A stretch of DNA of 64,000 nt from Megascapheus bottae (lineage: Eukaryota; Chordata; Mammalia; Rodentia; Geomyidae), in assembly GCA_024803745.1 (NCBI GenBank), contig JANJXV010000016.1, forward strand, positions 43,716,025-43,780,024, in the 5' to 3' direction. Position 1 is the first letter of the stretch. Each line of letters begins with the position of its first letter. The notes under the pieces are model-generated. The model was not told where the DNA came from, made no database searches, and worked only from the letters and a program-made list of their open reading frames with translations. A program made the position numbers and the translations under genes. Shown here one piece after another: positions 1 through 10,532 of this stretch.

Positions 1-249
1 AATAAAAGTTCTTGTTTTGTAACTAGAACAGACAAGACATTTTTGCAGCTCCTTTGTGTCAGTCACTTATTAAAGCTAATTATTTCTCTGAGTTGTTTAC
101 ATGGACAAAGTCTTCAATAACAAAAGGTAAAAAGAAACACTGGATGAATTGCTTTTAAAAAGAAAATTATCTGACACTGGATATAATTAGCATGACTGGA
201 CACCTAGTGCAAAATTCTCAGGGAAGACAACTTAAAACTTAACCTTGTA
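1..249. other. AT-rich sequence, no gene seen
   Basis: The left edge of the window is AT-rich and mostly non-repetitive to the eye. I see no splice-flanked open frame, promoter or RNA gene. It ends where the split SINE begins. Confidence 0.5.
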
Positions 250-370
250 AGCCGCCGGGCCCTCGTGGCTCAGGCCTATAACCCTCACTTCTTAGGAAGT
301 TGACTGAGAACAGCATCTGAGAATCGCTATCGACAGCCAGCCTTGGCTCAGTCCCTGAGACCCTTCTCTC
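250..370 (+). mobile_element. Dimeric SINE, left part (split by an LTR)
   Basis: This is the B1/7SL-like left monomer of a dimeric rodent SINE. The landmarks are 'gtggctcaggcctataaccc', a diverged 'ctgagaatcgctatcgacagccagcc' block, and 'gtccctgagaccctt', which corresponds to the 'gagactctt' joint between monomers. The element stops abruptly at about 370 and its right half resumes at 839. The interruption is the LTR at 371-838. Divergence from the other SINEs here suggests an old copy. Confidence 0.75.
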
Positions 371-838
371 TGTTGTGCTCAAAATCTGGGGTCCCCAAAG
401 ACCACCAAGGAACCGAATCTGATGTAGGAGCACAAGAATCTTTACTGCAAGCTCAAGCCTGGACTCACAACTGACACCAATGCAGCGGTCTGAGTTGAGA
501 GCCCCGCCCCTCGTGCCAGCAGGAGTTTTCTATGAAGTCAGGTCTTGGGCATTTCCACTGCGTTACTACATGATTGGTTAACATTAGGCTAATCAAATCA
601 TGATCTTACTGACTATGGGCTCAATTTTAAACAATAAAGGAGTGAAAACTAGAAAGCATTTACAATGCTCTCTTATGTCTAGGGCCCTGGTATTTGTCAC
701 CTGGTGAAGGGTTGTTGGTGAGACAGTTTCAGGAAGATACTCCGTGGTTTTTCCAGGAACTTATATGTCTGGTAAACAGGTCTTAGAGTAAAACGGAGTC
801 TGAATTCAAAATGGCTTCACTGTGGTTAGGGCTCTACA
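371..838 (-). mobile_element. Solo ERV LTR inserted in a SINE
   Basis: A 468 bp block begins TG (371) and ends CA (838), as retroviral LTRs do. Read on the minus strand it runs TGTAGAGCCC to GAGCACAACA. In that orientation the promoter parts come in LTR order: a CCAAT box (complement of 572-577), a GC box (complement of about 501-510) and an AGTAAA polyadenylation-like signal (complement of 441-446). The flanks are the two halves of one SINE. The 5 bp next to each end (366-370 ctctc, 839-843 atctc) look like a target-site duplication with one mismatch. No gag, pol or env sequence adjoins it, so this is a solo LTR. The retroviral class is not assigned; a 5 bp duplication would suit an ERVL-like element. 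Confidence 0.72.
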
Positions 839-986
839 ATCTCCAAGAAACTAGTCAGAAAAACCTGGCTGTGTTGTGGTGGCTCATGTAGGAGATTTAG
901 CAGCCATGAGCACAGAACGGTTCAGGGACAGAGCCTAGACTCTGAGTTCAAGCCCCAGGACTGGCAAACAACAACAATGAAATACC
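839..986 (+). mobile_element. Dimeric SINE, right part
   Basis: This continues the SINE begun at 250. It opens with 'atctcc', the sequence expected after the monomer joint. The ID/tRNA-like right monomer follows: 'gtggtggctcatgtaggag', 'ggttcagggacagagcc' and 'gagttcaagccccaggac', which retains a pol III B-box-like GTTCAAG core. It ends in an A-rich tail with CAA repeats at about 968-982. Confidence 0.75.
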
Positions 987-2179
987 CTTAAACTTACGCT
1001 TTTTGTATGAGTAAAAGTCAGAATCAAATATGAGAGTGGAAGAAAAAAGACTCTGGAAGTTTACTTTATGTAGAAGAGTGACTACAGGGTCTTGCTACAG
1101 TACACGAAGCAGAGGGGCAAAAAGGAGAGAAGCAGGAAGCAGAGCGGGCACCTCCCGTCACTTCAGGCACCTTGGCTTCTTCCCCTGCATCCTGGCTGCC
1201 CACCTCCGAGTGGAGAGACCAGCAGCATGGAGCTTCCTGCCACAACAGCTGGTGGCAGAACCATGAATGCACAGTGTTTCTAGTATAAAATTTAGTGACT
1301 GGAGCCACACCTCAAAGTTATACGGTGGCTTATGAAAGGGAAAGAAATGACACCTGCATTACAAAAGTTACTAACAGCTTTGCTTAATCCACCATTGCCA
1401 GCACTGGCTATCGCAGGGAAGTCAATGAGATGGTCCATAAAATAACTGAAAACTTCACAGCCCCATGTTAAGATGTCTTCTGTGGTAATAGTTTTGGAAA
1501 ATATGATAAAGTATTTTGAATATTTTCAACTATGTTTTGGTTTATTAACCAATTTTAAAGCCAGCTTAAGGAGAACACAAAAAGTTGGACAAAATAAATT
1601 ATACATTAAAGCATATTTTTTGTTCACAGTAATAGAAAAAAACCCCAAATTTAGAAAAACATACAAAGTCAAGATGTAACAGATTGCCTGCCGTGTGACA
1701 GAAATTTACTTTTTTCACACTAGTTTCCTACTTAGTAGTATGGAACCATTTCAGCCCAGAAACTACTTCCTAAATATCATCTTCCATAAAAATCTATCTA
1801 CTGAGAGACACTAAACACTTGGACAGACTTTGAAAAAGAAATAGAATATTGCCGTTGGTCAAAGCTCTCTCCGAAGGTATTGGGCAGGTATGAGGAAAGA
1901 AGTCACTGTTTGCTCATGAAGAAACAGGAAGGCCAACTACTCATCAAGTGGAGTAACCTGGTTAACAAAGGTAAAAAACAAAACAAAACCAAAAAAAACC
2001 CCCCAAAAACCCCAGGATCAAAGTCAGGAAAAACAGCCTGGAGGAACCCAAACTTCTTATGGAGACTACAACTTAGTGCACCCTGGAGGCTGAGTCAGAC
2101 ATGAACATTTGGGATAAACAGACAGTATTTTAGCAATTATTTCCATGTTAATTTTCTGGCTTTAAAAATTGTACTATAC
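987..2179. other. Unique sequence, no gene seen
   Basis: This stretch has mixed composition and only short open frames, none with a recognisable protein. An A/C homopolymer-rich patch at about 1973-2012 is low complexity. I see no splice-site-bounded exon and no clear repeat. Confidence 0.45.
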
Positions 2180-2413
2180 TGGCTGGGTGCTGGTGGCTCA
2201 CGCCTGGAAGTCTAGCTACCCAGAAGGCTGAGATCTGAGGATAGCAGTTCAAAGCCAGCCCAGACATAAAAGTCCATGAGACTCTTCAATTAACTACCAG
2301 AAAACTGGAAGTGGCGCTCTGGCTCCAGGGTAGGGTGGTAGCCTTCAGCTGAAGAGCTCAGGGACAGTGCCCAGGACCAGAGTTCAACTCCTACAACCGT
2401 CAAAAAAAAAAAA
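2180..2413 (+). mobile_element. Dimeric B1/ID-type SINE, near full length
   Basis: This is the best-preserved dimeric SINE in the window. The left monomer has 'ggtggctcacgcctggaag', then 'gctgagatctgaggatagca' and 'ttcaaagccagccc'. The joint reads 'gagactcttcaattaactac'. The right monomer has 'agtggcgctctggctcc', 'gctgaagagctcagggacag' and 'agagttcaactcctac', and it ends in a poly(A) tail at 2401-2413. The left half shares the Alu/B1 'ggctcacgcctg' motif, while the right half is tRNA/ID-like. Confidence 0.88.
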
Positions 2414-3600
2414 GTAGTGCTTAATTGTTTTTGTGGATACTTCATTTTGCATTTCCACCAACAATGTGTTAGTATCAATTCCTCCCTATTTTCACCTATG
2501 CTCAGTTTTGTCTTTATGGAAATTTCAGTCGTACCTGACTACGGTTCTATTTATGTTTCTCTAATCATGACTTTCATTGTGAATCTCTTCATGTATTTGT
2601 GGGCCATTCTATATCTTCTTTGGGAGACTATCTCCTTGAATCTTTCACATATTTTTAATTGAAAGACTTTCTTTTATACTCTGGTACAAATCTTTCCCAA
2701 GATATCAAATTTGCAAATATTCCTCCCAAATGAGTGGCTTGCCTGTTTTTTATGTGAAAGGTATATTTTGAAGTACAAAGATTTTAACTTTGGTTAAATA
2801 CAATTTCTCAGCTTTCACTTTTTTACCACTTGTGCTATTGGAGATTATGAAAATTCTAATGTCAGATGCTACATTTTGGGGAGTGGTCCATTCCCCTTGT
2901 GGGAATCTAAAGACCTAGAACACATTGTTGAAAACCTTCCAATTTCAAATGCCATCACTGACTGCATTTCTAATTTGTTCGGGTATAAGGATATTTATGA
3001 TGTGTTGTTTTAATGTGCGTTGCTGAACACCTTGAATTTTTTTCTTTATGGCAAATCAGTTCATTGGGATTTTCTTACACATTTCTTTTCGATAATTGTG
3101 TTTAAAGTGTTATCTTATTTCGTTGGTTTGGAATCCCACAGTGGTATTGGATCAATTCTGCAATTCCTGCCTTATTCTTGACTTCTCTGCAATGCCTCTG
3201 GGGTTTTACCATTTAGCATAAAATATCTGCTGCTGATTCTGAAAGATTTTGCTTAGTCTGTTTAGAAAATTTCTTGCTATCTCAATTCATTATATATTTC
3301 TATAAACAGAAGCAGCTGTTAAATCCTATTCAGAGCTTTTTTATTTTGCATCTGTTGAAATGCTTATGGGAAATTTCTCCTTTTACCAACTAATACAATA
3401 AATCATGCTAACAGACTTCCTGTATTTGAATTACAGTATGAAATGAACTCATTTTCTAGAATGTTATCTGTTTTTTTAAATCGACATGTTAATCCTCAAA
3501 ATTTCTTTCATCTTGATTAACTTCAGTGAATATATACTTTTCAGTTTTTCTGTGTTCATATGGCTCTTAGTTCTACGTTAACTTCACACATTTACTTGGT
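2414..3600 (-). mobile_element. LINE-1 fragment (ORF2 part), antisense
   Basis: The + strand reads as the complement of a diverged LINE-1. It follows the familiar antisense order: 'tttgcatttccaccaacaat', 'gtgggccattctatatcttc', 'gatatcaaatttgcaaatat', then farther on 'cttattcttgacttctctgc' and 'tattttgcatctgttgaaat'. These correspond to the 3' part of ORF2 running back into the reverse-transcriptase region. Many indels and stops show it is dead. The distal boundary is vague and could lie anywhere from 3480 to 3900. Confidence 0.68.
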
Positions 3601-4379
3601 CAGTTCTCCACGTTTTTATGCTTTGACACAATGGAACTGACTAGAAACGTTAGGAGATCATTTTTGTCATGCGGTTCCCTTACAATGCTGTTTCATTTGT
3701 TTATGTGTCCGGATGGTTGAGATGGTGGGTGCTGTGTGTATTCTGTGTTGATTACAAGCCCTTCATGTGTATCTGTTTACCATTTCTGTTGTGGATAATT
3801 CTCTCTGGTTTCAGTTTATTGTCTGTTTTATGAGTCCTGGGAAGAACCTTCGCTTTCCATGAATTCCTGGCACTCGTTAGCCTCTCTGCATATGTCTTTT
3901 CAGGACTTACCATGTTTTCAAAAGGAGTTTGCTGAAAAAAGTGCTCCTCCTGCCCCTCCTGCCGCCCTCGGGAGCGTGGCACGCTCCGTCCTCTGAAGGT
4001 CAGTGTGGTGATGCTCCCCACTGCCTCCAGTTGCACCCGCACGCTCTTCCTGAATGTGGTGCGTGGAGAGCGTCTCTAGTCCTTGGCCAGGAGCACAGGG
4101 GTGGAATAACGGGACATACGGCCCAGTATCTGGACATGGAGAAAACATGACTCAGTCTCATGACTGTAATATTTTCACACCATCCCAGTATTCTTTCTAA
4201 CAATACAATATCAGTTCAGAAATTCAGAACAATTGTATGCTTCATTGATTTGATTGCTATTGTTTCAAAAGTAATTACTTGGTTTCAGGTTCTGGTGATG
4301 GTTATTGCTGCCATTTATTGGTTGGACGGGGCCTTTTAACTGGGTAGGCATGTGTGCAGGTGCTTGTGTCATGCTCTCA
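3601..4379. other. No gene seen; possible LINE-1 continuation
   Basis: The first part may be further decayed LINE-1. From about 3900 the sequence is more GC-rich and looks unique. Overlapping open frames of 67-96 codons occur on both strands at 3752-4203, but none resembles a known protein and none has exon-like flanks. Confidence 0.4.
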
Positions 4380-4565
4380 GTCTTTTCTGCTTCGGTGGCT
4401 CTTGGGTCTTGTGCTTTTTGACACATGGATGGGGATTATAGTGATGGGTCACTGAGAAAGTGTCTTGCTAAGGTTTGGTCCAGGCTGGCTTCAAACCACA
4501 ACCTTCCCCATTCCTGTGTCAGCTTTAAGCCCTGTGCCAGACTGACTTTGTTGTGTTTTAAACAA
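4380..4565 (-). mobile_element. Degraded B1/dimeric SINE remnant
   Basis: The segment contains 'ggtccaggctggcttcaaac', the minus-strand signature of the B1-like monomer ('GGCTGGCTTTGAAC' in the complement of younger copies). It lies among weakly matching sequence ending near an A/C-rich run. The rest is too diverged to align by eye. Confidence 0.35.
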
Positions 4566-4789
4566 ACACACAAACAAATAAAGAAGTTGAATGTCATATT
4601 CTCCCAGACTTCAAAAGAGCAAACCTTCCTAGGTTAAACCTGTGGTTTAGAGGTGAAGCATATGATTTTTCCTGCCTTGAACACAGAAGCAAGCACCGCA
4701 GCTCACTTGAGGACTGACCCTGCAGGGGGTGGTGGGAAAGGGAGGCCCTGAAACTCTCATATTCTTCTGGGTTGGTTGGGAGTGGATGG
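4566..4789. other. Unique sequence, no gene seen
   Basis: This is a short AT/GC-mixed interval between two repeats. I recognise nothing in it. Confidence 0.4.
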
Positions 4790-5260
4790 CATGTTTGCTT
4801 TGGAAGACGACTTGGAATTTCTTTACCGGTTAACTATGGTTTCATAGCTTCATGGCTTTATGGCTTCATATTTTTATACTTTATGACCCAGACGTTCTTC
4901 TTGTGGGTATTTACTTAAGCAAACAAAAGGGATGTTCACAAGAAGTCTTGTGCAAACATATTCACAACAACTTTATTCGCAATGGGAAAGAACTGGAATG
5001 GAGACAGCTGTCCAGCCACAGGCTTGCGGATCACCTGCTTCTGTGCGAACCTTCCTGAGCGCTTCTCGGTAATAGGAGGGCGAGAACTCAGGGCATCCCA
5101 CACGGATGGAGGGGCAGCGCAAGATGCTGGCCTCGAACATGATGGCAGCGCAGTTCCGCCAGTGGGGTCCTAGAGGAGACCTGTGCAACTGATGTCAGCA
5201 CCCCGGAGCTACGGGCTGGAGGACTCCGGGGAAGTGGGCGGGATCGGGGAGGAATGTCCT
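4790..5260 (+). mobile_element. LINE-1 3' end (ORF2 C-terminus to 3' UTR)
   Basis: This reads as an old sense LINE-1. It shows 'tttggaagacgacttggaat' (ORF2 'ttggaagacagtttggcag' region), then 'gtgggtatttacttaagcaa', 'acaacaactttattcgcaat' and 'gggaaagaactggaatgg', in the same order as LINE-1 ORF2 3' sequence. The last part grades into a GC-rich segment. It is 5'-truncated and not coding. Confidence 0.65.
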
Positions 5261-5989
5261 GTGTTGGGATGCAAATGGGAGTCTCTCTCCACCACACCAC
5301 ACCAGGGAAGCACAGGCTCTCACAAATACTACAAAATGACCAGCTAATCGGAACTCTAAAAAGACCCATAAGGAGACGGAAATGCTGATAACCTGATGTC
5401 AACATTGTCCATTTATACACAGGTGGCATCACCACTGCATGCTCTAAGGGCATGCCATGGAGACTACACGGATACACAAAACACAGACCTTCACAATGTC
5501 TTCATTTGCTTGAGCTCGTTAAGGTGCACGTCCATGAATATAATTCAGGCCTCCGTAAGAAGGCCTGGGGAGAAGAAATAGCATCAAAACCATGACAATG
5601 AAGGAAGAACTCTGAAGATCTTGAGGGGAATCTGCTACTTCAGAAAATGGCTAAAGAAATAAACAAAATAAAATTTAATGATCAGGAGGATGCAAGAGGC
5701 AAAAATCTAGAAATCAGAGATTTTATTCAGTGGTAGCTTGCAGAATTAATAATTCACTAGCGTTGTACGCCCCCAAATGTGCCCTGTGGCCTGTTAGAAG
5801 GTATTCTGTACAAAAGATTCCATGATCTTAAATCTGGGGAGGCGTATTCTATACCAAGTTAAGCAGATCTACCATCTGGGCCTTTGCTGAGTCCTTAACA
5901 TGCTAACCATTTCTGCCAACCAAGTCCGGGCTGAACTGAAGAATCACTCACTGATGCTTCATCTGCAAACACAACCTTGTTCAGAAGCC
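5261..5989. other. Unique sequence, no gene seen
   Basis: Short open frames only. The 129-codon frame on the minus strand (5088-5477) runs partly across the LINE-1 end, and its translation is not recognisable. Confidence 0.4.
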
Positions 5990-6795
5990 GTTTACAGGAG
6001 CAATGGCCAGATAAGAGGTGGTGGTCGTGGACTGAGAGGGGGCCTTTCATCATCTAGGCCGCATGTCTTCATGAGAAGAGAGAGACCCAGAGGAGGCTGG
6101 CTGAGGGAGACGAGGCCGAGTGTGGGGTGACGCTCCTGCAAGCCACGGACTGCTGCCAGCGGCCAAAGGTCTGCGAGACAAGGAAGGATGCTCTGCACAC
6201 AGAGCCGGCTGGGCTCCCACTCCAGGACAGCCCGGGGACTCATTTCTGTTGTTTATCCCACCTGGTGTGTGGCAGTCTCAGGAAAACACAGGTAACCTGG
6301 GAGACAGATGGAAGGATGGCCCGTCTCCGGGCTGGTCTGATCACACACCTTCCTCTTTGTCTCCCTCTCGCATCCCTGCCTGGAAACGTGAGTGCACGCG
6401 GGTGGAGTGAGGGCGTGGATTAGTCCACGCTAAGATGCGGAGATGTAGCAGAGGATTCCTGCAGAGCAGGAGAGTGCTTCTGTCGTGACAGCCCAGAGAA
6501 GGCAGAGGGCCCTGCGGGAGGGGCTGCTGGCCGGGAAGGTGGGGGAGGAGGTCACAAGTCTGCACCCATGGACGCCTCTGTAAAGGCTGGGAGAACAAAG
6601 GCACGAGGCTCCTTCCCCGCACACAGAAAGAGGAACCAAGCACCTCACCCGGCCACACCACAATCTCAGCCCCCCAGAGAGACGCTGGCCAGACTTCCCA
6701 GCTGTGAGGAGTCAGCGGATAAATCTGCCTTGTTTGAAGCTGCTACATTTGTAGTCGTTCGTTACAGTTGTCATAGAAAGGTAACATAAGCAGTA
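5990..6795 (+). mobile_element. MaLR-like LTR remnant(s), sense
   Basis: Two blocks resemble the sense strand of mammalian-wide MaLR LTRs. The first (about 5990-6200) has 'gtcttcatgagaagagagag' followed by 'acccagaggagg' and 'ctgcaagccacgg'. The second (about 6560-6795) looks like the 3' part, with 'agacttcccagctgtgagga' and then a stretch corresponding to the 'TTGTTT...GTTATAG' LTR end (about 6728-6780). The intervening roughly 360 bp does not match, so this may be one interrupted LTR or two fragments. Confidence 0.48.
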
Positions 6796-7229
6796 AATCA
6801 AATCACTCCTTGATTTTCAGAAAACTTGACCTTTGGTGTAGAAAGCTTAAATCTTAGATTTCTAGAATCCTGTTCCAGAATATTCGCTGCATTGCATGCA
6901 TTTGTCTCAGGAAAAGCTGCAATGTCACCACCACAATCTGTGCAAAGCCATATCTCCCCGGTGGCCTTTTTCCCCCTTTAACTTTGCTCATGTTATCCGT
7001 GTGTTCTTTCCAGTTAGACTTTCTGCTCGTGCTTCGATGCTCAGGAGCCTTAGTTCACTCACAGCACTAGGACGCTTGGAAAGGCCATGAAGAACCTGGC
7101 GCAGATGATAGTTTATGCTTAGCTCTTGACTTTTCCACCCCAAGGCTCTCCTTTCTTTGTGAGCTCCTGGGTTTTCCTAGCTGGTGTGAACTTTGACACC
7201 TCTATCCACCAACTGTAGGACACAGGCCT
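6796..7229. other. Unique sequence, no gene seen
   Basis: There is no convincing repeat or exon. A pyrimidine-rich patch lies near 6960-7010. Confidence 0.4.
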
Positions 7230-7510
7230 TCCATCAGGTTGCTCGGAGTACATTTGAGCTGCTACAGAAGCACATTCCACAGCTTCGATGACATAGTTCA
7301 TTGACTGTAGTTCGGGAAGTCTAGGCGTTGGCAGATTCAGTGTCCAGTGAGGACCTATTTCCGGTGCACAGATAATTGTCTTTTCGCCATGTCCTCACAT
7401 GGCAGAAGGGACAAAAACTTTGGGGTCATTTAAAAGGCCACTAGCACCTTCATGGGCCCTTTCTCACTGGGTCTCAGGGTTTTCACATATGAATTCTAAG
7501 AGACAAACAT
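7230..7510 (-). mobile_element. MaLR-like LTR, antisense
   Basis: The + strand follows the antisense order of an MST/MLT1-type LTR: 'gagctgctacagaagcacat', 'cgggaagtctaggcgttggc', 'cagattcagtgtccagtgag', 'gccatgtcctcacatggcag' and 'ttttcacatatgaattctaa'. Substitutions are spread throughout, so it is an old copy. There is no internal retroviral sequence next to it. Confidence 0.68.
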
Positions 7511-9196
7511 TCAGACATAGGGATTTGATTGTTTTAATACTCAGGAGACTGTCTAACCAGCATCTCAGATATAAATTATTGGATTATTTGAGTATATTCC
7601 ACAGAGTTAGGAATCAGTCTAAAATTGTTACATGTTTAAGGTAAAAGTTGAAAAGCTGTGAAAATTACCTCATACATCTTTTCATGCAGGTAGAGGAAAC
7701 AGAGGCAAATAAATCTGCCATACGTATGAATGAATTTCTTAGAAAATTGAAGTTGGAGAGGGTGATGCATGGAAGGAAGCTGTGTCTTCATTGTCCTAGG
7801 AACTTGCCTCCCTCGTTCCCTCCCTCTGCCTTTCACCCCTTCCTTCTTTCCTACCGATCAGAGCAACAGAAGGAGAATCATTTTCCAGGGCCTACAGGGA
7901 GAGGCCCACACCAACTCAGGAAACGATTCTTTTATTCTATCACAAATTCATGGGTATTTGACATTAGCATTCCAACAAGCTGAAGTGTGTTTTAACATGG
8001 GAAAAAAGATTTGAGTCTCTCATCTGCCAAATGGAATCTCCCTAGCCCTTCACCAGCCGACTGCGCCTCCACCTCTGAATGTAAGACGAACTGCGTGGAG
8101 GTTTATGATAAACTGCCAACAAGAGCCCAAAAGTCAAACGGAGATCGTGGCACGGGGCACACGGAACACGAGTGTACACACTCACACTCACCCACCACAC
8201 TCGTACAATTCACACAGCGCACAGGAGACCTGGGAAGGTCAGAGTACAAGAGGGGCGCATGGAGTTGGGGCGCCAGGAGGAGGGCCACACCTTCAAGGCA
8301 GATCCACTCTGAGTGCCATGGCGACACCAGCATGGCTGTTTTGTCCCGATTCCCCTCTTGGGACACCAAGAGCGGACTCTTACCAGCAGGAGCCAGCCGT
8401 GGCTGAGGGTGTCTTCGCCTGTCTATTGTTTTGGGGTACACCCAGGGTGACAAATTAGGAAGGGTGTACTCAAAGGTTATTCAAATATTTCAAGAAAAGC
8501 ATATTTGAGCATGGAAAGGGCAGAGAACGTTAATCAAATGTCAGCTCCAGACACCCTGTAGGCTCTTTCTGTGTTTGCAGAGCGGCAGGCCGGCTTAGGC
8601 TGTGTGGGACATGGGATTGCCCGGTGTGAAGGACCAGGTCCCTAGTTACTCAAAGGCGTTCCAGCAGCACTGAGGGACACAGCTGGAGCTAGGGGACCGG
8701 CCCTGCTCTATGGCCCACAGAGCCCCAGTCCCACAGAAGTAGGAACCATGTCACTTGCTGAAAGGCCAGGTCTACATCCATCCCCGCCCCTCTCAGGGGC
8801 TTAGACTAAAAGAAGGGGAATATTTTGCATTAAAATGTTTTCCAGGGAGTAATGACTGAAATGCTATTCCTCAGGCAATGGCTTCCATCCCAGGGCCGTC
8901 AGGCCCCCGGGCCCCCAGGGCTCCTCTCCCGGGGCCCCTCTCCTGGGGCTGCGCTCCCAGGCTTCTTTCTCATCCGGAGCTGGCATGCAGTATCGCCTTT
9001 CTCTCCTTCCGCGACTATCAAAACAGTGCAGCAGCCCCAGTCACAAACTCAAGAGTCTTTTGACAGCAGCAATTAAGCAACTTAATTAATGAGTGAATAA
9101 AAATGATAATATTTACTGAACGGGAGCATCCTGTTTTGCATTTTTATTCCAACTCTGCACCTGAAGAACACCATTGAGGAAAGCTTCTGCCCCTGG
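7511..9196. other. Unique sequence, no gene seen
   Basis: Mixed sequence. At 8889-8960 there is a short C/G-dense run with several CCCGGG/GGGGCC-like blocks. The overlapping frames of 116-131 codons at 8011-8458 lie in three different registers on both strands, which is what non-coding GC-rich DNA gives. No known protein is recognisable. Confidence 0.42.
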
Positions 9197-9199
9197 CTG

Positions 9200-9280
9200 A
9201 GGCATCTCTCTATCTGTCTGTCTGTGTCTCTGTCTGTCTATGTCCGTGGAAGCATCTCTCTGCCTGTCTGTCTCTGCCCC
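9200..9280 (+). repeat. Imperfect (CTGT)n microsatellite
   Basis: The tract 'tctctatctgtctgtctgtg' and its continuation form an imperfect tetranucleotide (CTGT/TCTG)n array interrupted by CTCT units and a short non-repeat insert near 9242-9252. Confidence 0.8.
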
Positions 9281-9592
9281 ACTTCCCTCAGGTCTGGTTT
9301 TATAAGCACCCTGAGGTTCACACACAATGTAAGGGCTACATGATGTGCCCTTTTCCTTTTCCTAGGGGAAGAAAATTCTCTCCTTTGACTGGTCTTTTTT
9401 TCACCCCTAAAAGCCTCAGTCATACATGAAGGACAATTTCATGATACTTGTCTAAGGCTGAACTTTACATTAAAGTGGGTGATTAATTACTGATAAGGGT
9501 ATAATAAAACATTAATGCATTTTGTAATTAACCAGCTTAGAAATGACATCTCCCATCTTCTCGTTAGTGACATGCTCACCAGCATGTGTGCT
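9281..9592. other. AT-rich unique sequence with TAATTA motifs
   Basis: No gene. The interval 9400-9545 is AT-rich without being low complexity. It carries several homeodomain-like cores, for example 'gattaattactgat' (about 9481-9494) and 'gtaattaacc' (about 9525). It could be conserved non-coding DNA, but this cannot be judged from one sequence. Confidence 0.3.
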
Positions 9593-9617
9593 ACACACAC
9601 ACACACACACACACACA
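9593..9617 (+). repeat. (AC)n microsatellite
   Basis: A perfect dinucleotide run of about 12 AC units. Confidence 0.95.
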
Positions 9618-10478
9618 AACTTTTTTAAAAACCTTTATTTGGCTATTCATCTCAACAGTGCCCTCAATGCATTACATTCTTTTAAAAAGCCACATATATT
9701 TTCCTCAATGAAATGTATAATCCATCTTGAGTGTAGGGAAAGCCTATGCATAATTACTTCCTGGTGACAGACAGTGAGTTTTCCAGCTATTATTTTTGAT
9801 GGTGCTGTCATGGATGCCAGATGCAGGTTGTGGTGGGAGCCAGCACAGTGGAAACCCACCTGGAGAGCAGCGCCTTTCTTCTCTCAGGGAAGCTTCCCAA
9901 GCTTGACAGGCCACCATTCTGGTTAAGCTTAATTAGTCAAGAGAGAAAAATACCCGACTTCAGAGTGCTACGTGTGGGGCTCCCCCTTTCCCCCTTCCCA
10001 CTCGAAGTCTGACATTCTTTGGAGAAGATGAAGTTCCGAATGGGATCTGTGTTTTGAGCTTCCTCTCGTGGGACCGGCTCACAGGCCTGGGTTTTGCTCC
10101 CTGTGGCTCTGTGGCCCCTCTGGAGTTGCCCCACAGAGCAGGGACGTCCAAGGAGCAGGGAACTGAGTGATGAGCCTCAGGTGGGAGCAGAAGGGGTGTG
10201 GGGAGGCTGAGGGTGACAGGTCAGGAGAGTGAGCCGAGCCCAGGGACAGCCCAAGACCACCCTGTCTCTCCAGGTCTACGCCCTTGACTGTTCCCTTCCA
10301 CTCCGTGGCTGGCCCTGGCAAGTGGAGAATCGAGGTCGACACAGGCAAGGTCAAGGCTGGCTGTGGTTTGTCCACTGCCCAGGACCACGCTGGCTGCTGG
10401 AGGGAGCTGGGAAGGTGGTGGAGGGAAGCAAGGCCCCCTGGCTAAGCTCAGCTCACCAGCCAGACTCAAGCTGCAGGA
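9618..10478. other. Unique sequence, no gene seen
   Basis: This region shifts from AT-rich to GC-rich at about 10020. Short frames of 63-118 codons overlap on both strands without any recognisable product. Confidence 0.4.
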
Positions 10479-10532
10479 GTGTGTGTGTGCGTGTGTGTGT
10501 GTGTGTGCGCGCACGTGCACGCATGTGTGCCT
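10479..10532 (+). repeat. (GT)n/(GC) alternating microsatellite
   Basis: A GT run continues into 'gtgcgcgcacgtgcacgcat', so the whole tract alternates purine and pyrimidine. The central CGCG/ACGT steps favour left-handed (Z) DNA. Confidence 0.93.

Noticed and set aside
8011..8458. Overlapping frames of 116-131 codons on both strands
   Set aside because: Three registers are open in the same GC-rich 450 bp; no protein similarity recognised.
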